Shown here: positions 8,076-16,564 of the stretch, one piece after another | How positions within the stretch are numbered: position 1 is the stretch's first letter | Layout: every line of letters starts with the position of its first letter | NCBI GenBank assembly: GCA_937773555.1 | Contig: CALJVT010000004.1 | Coordinates: forward strand, 310,001-374,000 | Origin: an uncultured Pseudomonadales bacterium | GTDB lineage: Bacteria > Pseudomonadota > Gammaproteobacteria > Pseudomonadales > Balneatricaceae | Length of the DNA stretch: 64,000 nucleotides | Direction: 5' to 3' | Program-made: the position numbers and the translations under genes | Notes under the pieces: model-generated | Databases searched by the model: none | What the model was told of the DNA's origin: nothing | The model's input: only the letters and a program-made list of their open reading frames with translations

Positions 8076-9910
8076 AGCCCCAAGCCTAGGCGATACCTAA
8101 GAGACAAGTGTTTCTTAAAATCTTTAACCACCTGAAAGGATTGTCGCAATAAATCTTTTTCTAAACGATCCAGAGCAGCTAAATTAACGTCATTATTGAG
8201 GTCCTCTGTACTAAAGTCCTGTTCTTGTTGATTAAGATGGTGGGCTAAGCGGAACCACTGCAATATTGAAAAAGATTCCATCAGTTCACTGCCCAAACGC
8301 TGAGGTAAAACACCAAGCTTAATTAAACTTTCAATACGCTTATAGGTATTATTTTCAGCAATCTGATACTGCATAGCCAGCACTCTGATTCCATGCACAA
8401 TTGGAAAAATACCCCCCTTCTTAACGTCAACTCCTGCCGCTCTATCTCTAATTCCACCTAAAAAATTTAATGGTGTTTCAAACGCCAGTGCAACTTCTGC
8501 AAAGGACGACAAAAACCGTTGTTGTTGCTGTAACTCTCTTAACAACCAATTACGACTTGTTTTAAACAACGCCTTATTGCCTGCCACTGGGTAGGCATCA
8601 ATAGATATCGCTAAATTAAGTAAGCTATCACTGTCAGCCTTAGCTACCCAGTCACGCATACGTTGGGTCCATGTGCTAATGGGCTGCACCCAAAATGGGT
8701 TATTCACCATTACTTGCCCGGGACACGGTGGATAACCTAGGCCAACTAAGGCCTGAGTATAGCGCTCCATAGTTTCATGACATTCAGGCCAATCTAAGCC
8801 ATCACGCATAATAAGGCCATTGTCCTGATCAATCCTTACAATCTGTTCGCCACGGCCTTCACTGCCCATAACGACTAGACACACGTGAGGCAGTACATTT
8901 TCTGGAACGATTAAATTAAATAGTTTAGACATTAAGCGTTTATTCAGGGCCGCTAGTAGATCCATAGCAAAGCGAACCTTAACGCCTTGAGAGTAGAGTG
9001 AACGAATGAGCTTGCCCATGTCCCCTGCCGCGCCTTTGAGCTCTTCAATACTACTTGCACGCTCTATACGCAACCCCACGACGTGGGAATGGCTTGAAAA
9101 ATAACTTAAGGTATCTGCCAGATCAATAATCCCATGCAGTTCAGAGCTTTGCATCACGACTACCCTATCAATCTGATGGAGCGTCATCAAAATGAGCGCG
9201 TTAAAAAGGTAATCGCCAGACTCCACGGTAATAAGCCGATAGTTAGCGATGACTCGCGCATCCGTCGTTATTGGAAGTTTGTCTAATACAATCGCATTTA
9301 ACAAGTCTGACCGCGTAACCATGCCATAACGTTTACCGCGTTGCACCAAAGCACAATCAATTTGCTGATCACTCATAAACTGAGTGGCTTCCTCCAGATT
9401 AGTGCCATCGGGTAGTAATGACGCCTCGCGCATGCACGAACTATCTATGCGAGCTAGCATAAATTCCGTCATGTTTAATGAATCATTTTTTTGCTTTAGT
9501 AGTTCATTTTGTAAGGAAAGACTTTTGTTAAAAAAGTCACCGAAATTAGGATTTCGATAGATAAGGTCCAACAAGACTTTAGTAGGAAGGATATAACAAA
9601 TAGTTTCCTCATCAGCCACAAAGTCATGGATTGAGCTGCCACGTAAAGCCGACCATGCGCCGAAGTAATCATTGTTTGTGTAGTGCACAAAGGTGTGGCC
9701 AAGGCGCTTATCTGCACTTTTTACATCAAGCTCACTGACGCACCCTTTAAGAATAATATACAAGCCTTCTGGCACATCACCAGTGCTAATAATTACTTCT
9801 TTAGCTTCATAGTACCCAATATCAAGATTATCTTGCAGCAGCGTATACTCGTCATCATCTAATAAATTAAACGGCAAGACGTCAGCATTAAACGCGCCAC
9901 TAGAATGCAT
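8072..9910 (-). CDS. cNMP-binding/CBS/DUF294 nucleotidyltransferase-like regulator
   Basis: This 612-residue cytoplasmic protein has a multi-domain regulatory layout. An N-terminal cyclic-nucleotide-binding fold spans about residues 15-130 and a CBS pair about 150-275. A DUF294 nucleotidyltransferase-like domain carries GSEGRGEQ at 349-356 with acidic residues D361 and D363, followed by a helical DUF294 C-terminal domain (about 460-600). The nucleotidyltransferase signature resembles GlnD-type uridylyltransferases, and the metal-binding DxD is kept, so transfer activity is possible. The gene lies between the sodium:solute symporter (37-base gap) and the exonuclease (four-base overlap). An energy- or nucleotide-sensing role in acetate uptake is my inference; the target is unknown. 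Confidence 0.85.
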   Translation of the reverse strand: MHSSGAFNADVLPFNLLDDDEYTLLQDNLDIGYYEAKEVIISTGDVPEGLYIILKGCVSELDVKSADKRLGHTFVHYTNNDYFGAWSALRGSSIHDFVADEETICYILPTKVLLDLIYRNPNFGDFFNKSLSLQNELLKQKNDSLNMTEFMLARIDSSCMREASLLPDGTNLEEATQFMSDQQIDCALVQRGKRYGMVTRSDLLNAIVLDKLPITTDARVIANYRLITVESGDYLFNALILMTLHQIDRVVVMQSSELHGIIDLADTLSYFSSHSHVVGLRIERASSIEELKGAAGDMGKLIRSLYSQGVKVRFAMDLLAALNKRLMSKLFNLIVPENVLPHVCLVVMGSEGRGEQIVRIDQDNGLIMRDGLDWPECHETMERYTQALVGLGYPPCPGQVMVNNPFWVQPISTWTQRMRDWVAKADSDSLLNLAISIDAYPVAGNKALFKTSRNWLLRELQQQQRFLSSFAEVALAFETPLNFLGGIRDRAAGVDVKKGGIFPIVHGIRVLAMQYQIAENNTYKRIESLIKLGVLPQRLGSELMESFSILQWFRLAHHLNQQEQDFSTEDLNNDVNLAALDRLEKDLLRQSFQVVKDFKKHLSLRYRLGLGL

Positions 9911-9947
9911 ATTTCACCGTACAACACTCATAAAACCACTCCATTGA

Positions 9948-11771
9948 TCAATAATATGCCGATCCACTATTTCCTGGCACCCGAATATTTTGCACGATCT
10001 GCTGAATATGCTTAGGAGGCTCTGGTGTTAAGTGAGCCACTAAATAAGCCACAATAAAGTTCAACACCATACCTACAGCACCGAAACCTTCAGGCGAAAT
10101 ACCTAATAGCCAATCCTGCGGCTCGCCTCCCATAAACTTAAAATAGACAATATAGCAAAGTGTGGATATCAAACCGACCAACATGCCACTAATGGCTCCA
10201 TACTTATTCATCCTTTGGTAAAAGATACCCATAATGATAACTGGAAAAAATGAAGCACATGCTAAGCCAAAGGCCAAAGCCACCACAGCAGCCACATAAT
10301 CAGGGGGATGCATTCCCAAGTACCCAGCAATAAGCACCGCGACCATAGCTGCCAGACGCGCAGCCAAAAGCTCCTGCCGGTCAGTAATTTGTGGCCGGAT
10401 AGTTTTTTTCAACAAATCATGGGACACCGATGTCGCAATTACCAATAATAGGCCAGCAGCCGTAGACAGTGCAGCAGCCATTGCACCTGCAGCAATTAAT
10501 GCGATAACCCAGTTTGGTAACCCTGCTATTTCTGGGTTGGCTAAAACCATAATGTCTGGATCAACATATATCTCATTAGCAAATGGTTGTACCTTTGGGT
10601 CGAATTCGCCACTGCTTGGATTCACTACATGTCGTTGATTAGAATAAAAGTTTCGCGCCACTTCATCTTTTGCAGCACCCCAATATATAGGTTTATGTTG
10701 TCGACCAGTAAAGGCATCTCCAGCAGCATATTGAGTGCGGCCATCAGCGTTATGATCATACCAAGCAATCAAACCTGCGTTCTCCCACTTTTTGAACCAT
10801 TGGGGCATTTCTTCATATGGCGTGCCCATATTGTCTACGCCGTTAACCGTTTCAATAAGGTTAATTCGGCCAAAAGCTGCTACTGCAGGGATAGTAGAAT
10901 AAAGCACTGCTATAAAAACTAGAGCCCATGCTGCCGATATACGAGCATCTCTAACCCTGGGGACGGTGAAAAAACGGACAATGACGTGAGGCAATCCCGC
11001 TGTACCAAACATGAGAGCGGCAGTAATGAAAAACATGTCTATTTTACTTTTACTACCTTCAGTAAAACTTGCAAACCCCAGTTCTGTGACGAGACCGTCC
11101 AGATGGTCCAACACCGGCAGGCCATTGTCTAGCGTTGCGCCTAAACCCGTTTGTGGCAACAAGTGCCCTGTCATCGAAAATGTTAAAAAAAGCGCAGGCA
11201 CCGTAAAGGCAAAAATCATTACGCAGTACTGGGCAACTTGGGTGTACGTAATGCCTTTCATGCCTCCTAAAACCGCATAAACAAACACCACGGCCATTCC
11301 AATCATAATGCCAGTGTCTATTTCTACCTGTAAAAACCGTGAGAATACGATTCCCGTGCCACGCATCTGACCTGAAATGTAGGTGAACGAAATAAACATC
11401 ACACAAACCACAGCTACAACTCGTGCCAAATTGGAGTAATAGCGGTCGCCAACAAAATCGGGGATCGTGAATTTACCAAATTTGCGCAAATAAGGCGCCA
11501 GCAATAGCGCTAAAAGCACATAACCACCAGTCCAGCCCATGATGTACCCGCTTGCGTCATAACCAGCAAAAGAGACAATACCAGCCAATGATATAAATGA
11601 TGCAGCAGACATCCAGTCAGCTGCAGTTGCCATGCCGTTGGCTAAAGGTGTTACGCCTCCACCTGCAACATAAAATTCACGGGTACTGGATGCCCTGCTC
11701 CAAAAAGCAATGGCTATATAAATGACAAATGACCCTACCACAAACAAATAAGTGAGCTGTTCTAGGCTCAT
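9948..11771 (-). CDS. Sodium:solute symporter large subunit (VC_2705 subfamily, ActP-like)
   Basis: This 607-residue SSS (SLC5) family transporter probably imports acetate or another short carboxylate with sodium. It has the N-terminal STREFYVAGGGV motif, GMATAADWMSAASFIS, about 13 hydrophobic helices, and a hydrophilic insertion at about residues 300-420. That insertion, together with a DUF4212 partner gene 53 bases upstream, is typical of the VC_2705 subfamily rather than E. coli ActP. The insertion contains a DHNADG segment (339-344) resembling an EF-hand loop. The neighbouring CrbSR-like genes and acs support acetate as substrate, but the sequence alone does not prove it. Confidence 0.87.
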   Translation of the reverse strand: MSLEQLTYLFVVGSFVIYIAIAFWSRASSTREFYVAGGGVTPLANGMATAADWMSAASFISLAGIVSFAGYDASGYIMGWTGGYVLLALLLAPYLRKFGKFTIPDFVGDRYYSNLARVVAVVCVMFISFTYISGQMRGTGIVFSRFLQVEIDTGIMIGMAVVFVYAVLGGMKGITYTQVAQYCVMIFAFTVPALFLTFSMTGHLLPQTGLGATLDNGLPVLDHLDGLVTELGFASFTEGSKSKIDMFFITAALMFGTAGLPHVIVRFFTVPRVRDARISAAWALVFIAVLYSTIPAVAAFGRINLIETVNGVDNMGTPYEEMPQWFKKWENAGLIAWYDHNADGRTQYAAGDAFTGRQHKPIYWGAAKDEVARNFYSNQRHVVNPSSGEFDPKVQPFANEIYVDPDIMVLANPEIAGLPNWVIALIAAGAMAAALSTAAGLLLVIATSVSHDLLKKTIRPQITDRQELLAARLAAMVAVLIAGYLGMHPPDYVAAVVALAFGLACASFFPVIIMGIFYQRMNKYGAISGMLVGLISTLCYIVYFKFMGGEPQDWLLGISPEGFGAVGMVLNFIVAYLVAHLTPEPPKHIQQIVQNIRVPGNSGSAYY

Positions 11772-11824
11772 GATGAATTCCTATTATTAATAAACAAGTG
11801 AATCACGATAAGCATTAAATAGCC

Positions 11825-12085
11825 CTATTCATGCACATCAAACTCACTGTCTAGTCGACTCATGCGCACTGCATAGCCTATAGTCAACAGACAAAACACC
11901 AAAATACTGCCTTGATTGGCAAACCAATAGCCCAATTTGAACCCAAACATGTTGAAATGATTGAGCTCATCCACAAAGACGATGCCACAACCAAAAGAAA
12001 CCACAAACCAAATGATCAAATAGGAAAAAATAATTTGTAAATTACGGCGCCAGTATTGTTCTGCTGCCTTAGTATTTTGTTTCAT
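11825..12085 (-). CDS. DUF4212 protein, symporter small subunit
   Basis: This is an 86-residue membrane protein with two hydrophobic helices (about residues 17-39 and 50-72) and charged ends. It matches the DUF4212 family (sodium:solute symporter small subunit), which is encoded directly upstream of VC_2705-type symporters, as here. It probably forms a complex with the large subunit. It is the first gene of the leftward operon and shares the 277-base upstream region with the divergent hybrid kinase gene. Confidence 0.85.
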   Translation of the reverse strand: MKQNTKAAEQYWRRNLQIIFSYLIIWFVVSFGCGIVFVDELNHFNMFGFKLGYWFANQGSILVFCLLTIGYAVRMSRLDSEFDVHE

Positions 12086-12114
12086 AATATGCCTGTTTTT
12101 ATTATTCTTTTAGG

Positions 12115-12138
12115 GCTTCAATGATAACCATTTGAAGC
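12115..12138. promoter_or_regulatory. Inverted repeat upstream of the symporter operon
   Basis: A perfect seven-base inverted repeat, GCTTCAA and TTGAAGC with a ten-base spacer, sits 30 bases upstream of the DUF4212 start in the divergent intergenic region. The geometry suits an operator for a dimeric regulator or a 5' leader hairpin. The encoded LuxR-type regulator is an obvious candidate ligand, but that is inference. The remainder of 12086-12362 is AT-rich, with a possible TATAAA at 12315-12320 upstream of the kinase gene but no convincing -35 box. Confidence 0.4.
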
Positions 12139-12362
12139 TTTAAGGGCAACGCAACTGGCGACAAAAAACCCAAGCCATGACTAATGATTAATGACTCAAG
12201 CATAAAAACTATCGTTAGACTTTAGTATAGTGATTTTTGGGAAAAAACATAGGTAATTGATTTTAATAAACTTTACCAAAAAAGGGTTTTAAGACATAAA
12301 ACTAGCTCTCGTGTTATAAATGCCTAGCGCTTTTTATTCAGTCTTTAGACTATAGGCATAAC

Positions 12363-15300
12363 ATGCTCGACATATGGGTCATTCTTTTCATTTCATTAGC
12401 TTATGTAGGTTTGCTATTCGGCATTGCCTACTATGGTGACAACCGCCGCCAAGGAGGATCGAACCTTCTTAGCCAACCCGTAATCTATAGCTTATCCTTG
12501 GCAGTTTATTGTACTTCTTGGACTTTTTATGGCTCAGTTTCAAGGGCCACCCAAGGCTGGGATTTTCTCTCTATTTATTTAGGGCCCATATTCCTTTTTG
12601 TATTTGGCTGGGGCTTAGTTTATAAAATTATACTTATCGCCAAGCAAGAGAACCTCACCACAATTGCAGATTTTATCGCGTCTCGATATGGCAAAAGTCG
12701 CAGTTTAGCTATTGTCATTACGGTGATGGCCACTTTTGGCATACTGCCCTATATTGCTCTGCAGCTAAAAGCGGTAGCTCAAAGCTTCACTATAATGGTG
12801 TCTGGCGGCGGAAACTCCGACTTTGGCTCGAGTAATACCGCTTTGGTTGTTGCCATATTAATGGCGGCATTTGCCATTTTATTTGGCACTCGTCAAATAG
12901 ACACGAGTGAACACCACAGGGGAATGGTATTAGCAATTGCTTTTGAATCAATCGTTAAGCTTGTTGCATTTGTTGCTGTAGGTGTTTTTGTGACCTTTAG
13001 TTTATTTGACGGTATTGGCGACCTCAGTAACCATATAAGCCAGAGTGGCTTACAACAACAACTTGATAACTTTAACCCATTAAGAGTAAGCTTTCTCACT
13101 GAAACTCTACTGGCTTTTCTAGCTATGCTCTGTCTACCACGACAATTTCAGGTGGGCATTGTAGAAAACACTAATCCCAATGATTTACACACAGCGCGTT
13201 GGTTATTTCCACTTTATTTAATCATTTTCTGTATTTTTATGCTGCCTATCGCTGCAGCTGGAAATTTTCTTTTTAGTGGTCAGGGTATTGCCTCAGACAC
13301 CTATGTATTAATGATTCCCCTTAGCCAAGGCGCCAGTAGTTTAGCCACCTTAGCGTATATTGGAGGTCTTTCAGCTGCAACTGGCATGGTTATTGTTGCC
13401 ACAATTTCTATTAGCACCATGATTTGCAACGACATTGTAATGCCTGTGATATTCCACTTATCACCTTTACAAGCATCTGAGGATAAAAATATTGGCCGCT
13501 TATTACTCAGGGTACGCCGTGTGGTCATTGTTGCTATGTTACTGGCAGCCTACGGTTATTTTTTGTTGATTGGCGACGGCAAAAGTTTAGTGTCTTTAGG
13601 TTTAACCGCATTTGTTGCAGTTGCCCAATTCGCACCCGCATTAATTGGTGCCGTATTTTGGCGCCAAGGTAATCGCTATGGTGCACTAGCAGGGCTAGGA
13701 TCGGGCTTTACCATTTGGCTGTATACCCTCATGGTCCCCAACCTTAGTGGCCTTGGGTTCGATACTTTAAGCTTGGTAGAACAGGGTCTGTTTGGCTTAA
13801 GCTGGTTAAGACCCACATCAATGTTCGGTCTTAATGGGTTTGACCCAATCACTCACGCCACTTTGCTGTCCCTAAGCTTAAACATTGTAGCCTTTGTATG
13901 GGTCTCTAAGCTAACCCAAGTTCGCTTGCAAGATCGCATCCAGGCTGATCATTTTGTTGACTTAAGAGTAGGCCAATCCAACACCAGTTCTGAAATTGAC
14001 TTCGCCAACACCCGCTTTAGTGACCTTCAAACCCTCTGCGAACGATTTCTGGGTTCAAATCGTACCCATGAAGCTTTTCACCAATTTGCCCGCACACAAA
14101 ATAGAGACCTTAATCTGAATGATCCCATCGACCAAGCTCTAGCAACCTATGCTGAACGTTTGTTAGCCGGAGTAATTGGAGCATCCTCTGCGCGAATTAT
14201 TGTTGCTTCTAGCTTAATGGGTACTGAAATGCACTTGGGTGATGTGGTCTCTATCGCTGATGAGGCATCAGCGCTATATAAGTTCAATCGCTCCATGCTG
14301 CAATCTACCATTGAGCATATTGACCAAGGCATAAGCGTGGTAGATAAAGACATGCGCTTGGTAGTATGGAATCAACGTTATCAAGAAATGTTTCAATTTC
14401 CTGAAGGGCTGATCACCATCGGCAGACCTATTGTCGAAGTGATTCGACACAATGCGCTCAGCGGAGACTACGGCGAAGGAGTCATTGACCAACGGGTTGA
14501 ACAACGCCTAAGCACACTGCAACGAGGCATTACCAATACCCACCTGCGCTACCGGGCTGATGGTGCAGTGTTTGAGGTGCGGGGCAATGCTATGCTGGGT
14601 GGAGGTTACGTCAACACCTACATGGACATTACTAACCATAAACGCACCGAGGCAGCATTAAAAGAAACCAACGAAACCCTGGAACAACGTGTAGAAGACC
14701 GAACCAAAGAGTTAGTGGTGGCAAACGACCAATTGAGCCGTGCCAAAACTGGCGCAGACCAAGCCAACCAAAGTAAAACACGATTTCTAGCAGCGGCTAG
14801 TCATGATTTAATGCAACCTCTTAACGCAGCAAGATTATTTTCTTCGTCTTTGTCGCAGCAACATCCTGGGGGCAAACTTGCCAGCACCCTGCATCATTTG
14901 GACGATTCTTTAGTGGCAGCTGAGGAGCTCATTGGTACTTTAATTGAAATATCCAAGCTTGATGCAGGAACTCTTTCACCTAAACTTAGCCATTTTCCAA
15001 TTGACAATATGTTACAAAAATTAGCAGCAGAGCTCACTTTATTATGCCATCAAAAAGGTATTCAGTTTAGCTACGTCCCATGTCACGTAACGGTTCATAG
15101 CGATGAACAACACTTGCGTCGTATTGTACAAAACTTTTTAACCAATGCTCTGCGCTATACACCAAAGGGTAAAGTGTTGTTAGGCTGCCGAAAAAAAGGA
15201 AATGTGCTCGAAATTCAGGTTTGGGATACTGGAATTGGTATTGCTCCACAAAAACTCAATGAAGTATTTGAGGAGTTTAAACGTCTAGATCATCCCGCCA

Positions 15301-15863
15301 CGCAAGATGTAAAAGGGCTGGGCCTAGGGCTAGCAATAGCAGATCGGACAGCCAAACTACTTAACTACCCCTTAACGGTAAGATCATGGCAAGGTAAGGG
15401 CAGCTTATTTAGCATTGTTGTGCCAGTTGGTGAACGCCAAAAAGTAGTCGCTAAAGCCACAATCCATAGTCAATACACTAGCGGCGGAGGAAGTCTAACG
15501 AACATGACAGTGCTGTGTATAGACAACGAAACATCGATACTGCTAGGAATGGAACAGTTACTTAGGGGCTGGGGGTGCACGGTAATAACAGCGCTTGATA
15601 TGTCTCAAGCATTACAAAACCTAGTCGACGCAGACATCCAGCCAAATGTGATTTTAGCAGACTACCACTTAGACCAAGGCCAGACAGGCACCGCTGCCAT
15701 TGCACGGATAAGGCAGGTTTACCATGATCACATACCTGCGATTTGTATTACCGCAGATCGCACTGAAGAAGTGGCCAAAGCAATCGCTGATGAAGATGCT
15801 TTGCTCCTTAATAAACCTCTAAAGCCTGCAGCCCTCAGGGCCACCCTAAGCCGCCTAAGGTAA
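12363..15863 (+). CDS. crbS: CrbS/MxtR-like SSS-domain hybrid sensor histidine kinase
   Basis: This 1166-residue inner-membrane sensor has an N-terminal SLC5/SSS transporter-like domain (about residues 1-530), a STAC-like linker domain (about 540-630) and a PAS domain (about 640-760). A coiled coil (about 760-800) leads to the HisKA site FLAAASHDLMQPLNA with phospho-accepting His814. An HATPase domain (N box NFLTNALRY near 925, G box KGLGLGLA near 984) and a C-terminal receiver with phosphorylatable Asp1100 (ILADYHLD) complete it. This order matches CrbS of Vibrio and MxtR of Pseudomonas, which control acs. The regulator gene is tail-to-tail with it, two bases away, and acs follows. It diverges from the symporter operon. 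CbrA is a related alternative, but the acs/CrbR context favours CrbS. Confidence 0.88.
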   Translation: MLDIWVILFISLAYVGLLFGIAYYGDNRRQGGSNLLSQPVIYSLSLAVYCTSWTFYGSVSRATQGWDFLSIYLGPIFLFVFGWGLVYKIILIAKQENLTTIADFIASRYGKSRSLAIVITVMATFGILPYIALQLKAVAQSFTIMVSGGGNSDFGSSNTALVVAILMAAFAILFGTRQIDTSEHHRGMVLAIAFESIVKLVAFVAVGVFVTFSLFDGIGDLSNHISQSGLQQQLDNFNPLRVSFLTETLLAFLAMLCLPRQFQVGIVENTNPNDLHTARWLFPLYLIIFCIFMLPIAAAGNFLFSGQGIASDTYVLMIPLSQGASSLATLAYIGGLSAATGMVIVATISISTMICNDIVMPVIFHLSPLQASEDKNIGRLLLRVRRVVIVAMLLAAYGYFLLIGDGKSLVSLGLTAFVAVAQFAPALIGAVFWRQGNRYGALAGLGSGFTIWLYTLMVPNLSGLGFDTLSLVEQGLFGLSWLRPTSMFGLNGFDPITHATLLSLSLNIVAFVWVSKLTQVRLQDRIQADHFVDLRVGQSNTSSEIDFANTRFSDLQTLCERFLGSNRTHEAFHQFARTQNRDLNLNDPIDQALATYAERLLAGVIGASSARIIVASSLMGTEMHLGDVVSIADEASALYKFNRSMLQSTIEHIDQGISVVDKDMRLVVWNQRYQEMFQFPEGLITIGRPIVEVIRHNALSGDYGEGVIDQRVEQRLSTLQRGITNTHLRYRADGAVFEVRGNAMLGGGYVNTYMDITNHKRTEAALKETNETLEQRVEDRTKELVVANDQLSRAKTGADQANQSKTRFLAAASHDLMQPLNAARLFSSSLSQQHPGGKLASTLHHLDDSLVAAEELIGTLIEISKLDAGTLSPKLSHFPIDNMLQKLAAELTLLCHQKGIQFSYVPCHVTVHSDEQHLRRIVQNFLTNALRYTPKGKVLLGCRKKGNVLEIQVWDTGIGIAPQKLNEVFEEFKRLDHPATQDVKGLGLGLAIADRTAKLLNYPLTVRSWQGKGSLFSIVVPVGERQKVVAKATIHSQYTSGGGSLTNMTVLCIDNETSILLGMEQLLRGWGCTVITALDMSQALQNLVDADIQPNVILADYHLDQGQTGTAAIARIRQVYHDHIPAICITADRTEEVAKAIADEDALLLNKPLKPAALRATLSRLR

Positions 15864-15865
15864 GG

Positions 15866-16528
15866 CTACTTTATGGCCTCATCTTGAGGGTGCTCAATGC
15901 GTAACCGGCCTGCCATTATGACGGCCTGCGTTCTGCTATAAACGCCAAGCTTGCGCAGTATTGCCGTGACGTGGGCCTTAATAGTAGCCTCCGAAACACT
16001 AAGTTCATAAGCAATTTGTTTATTAAGCAACCCTTCTGTAAGCATCACCATCACCTTAAACTGCTGAGGAGTTAAGCTGGCCAGCTGGTCCGCAAACTTA
16101 CTGTCTTGAGCATCCATGGCTTGGTCTGCTGCAGGCAGGTCTGGTGGTACCCATTGCCCACCATTAAGGATAGTTTTAACGGCGTCAATAATATCCGTCA
16201 TAGAGGAAGACTTCGGGATAAACCCCGCCGCACCAAAATGCATCGCACGATGGATCACACTTGGCTGTTCATTACCCGACACTACTACCACCGGCACGCT
16301 TGGAAAATGCGTGCGCAAGTAAATGAGCCCAGAAAAGCCGTTGGCGCCTGGCATATGCAGATCTAGCAGCACTAGATCTACTTCACTGCGCATTTGGTGC
16401 TCTAAGTGCTGCAGGTGCTCTGCCTCTAAAACGTCAGCACCATCCACCTGAGTGCCAATAGCCTGAGTCAGGGCAGCCCGAAACAATGGGTGGTCATCGG
16501 CTACAATAATGGTGTAGGTATTAGACAT
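15866..16528 (-). CDS. crbR: CrbR/ErdR-like LuxR-family response regulator
   Basis: This 220-residue response regulator has an N-terminal receiver domain with acidic pocket DDH (11-13) and phosphorylation site D56 in LLDLHMPG. The C-terminal LuxR/NarL helix-turn-helix begins at LTPQQFKVMVML and contains NKQIAYELSVSEATIKAHV. An AGGAGGT ribosome binding site precedes the ATG. It lies directly downstream of acs on the same strand and convergent with the hybrid kinase. In Vibrio and Pseudomonas the homologous pair activates acs in response to acetate, so autoregulation through acs read-through is plausible. Confidence 0.87.
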   Translation of the reverse strand: MSNTYTIIVADDHPLFRAALTQAIGTQVDGADVLEAEHLQHLEHQMRSEVDLVLLDLHMPGANGFSGLIYLRTHFPSVPVVVVSGNEQPSVIHRAMHFGAAGFIPKSSSMTDIIDAVKTILNGGQWVPPDLPAADQAMDAQDSKFADQLASLTPQQFKVMVMLTEGLLNKQIAYELSVSEATIKAHVTAILRKLGVYSRTQAVIMAGRLRIEHPQDEAIK

Positions 16529-16564
16529 AAACGCACCTCCTAAAACATGTAAAAGACAACAAAG

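Noticed and set aside
11059-11406. 115-codon frame antiphase to the symporter gene
   Set aside because: It is an out-of-frame reading of a membrane protein gene, rich in Cys, His and Arg without domain signs.
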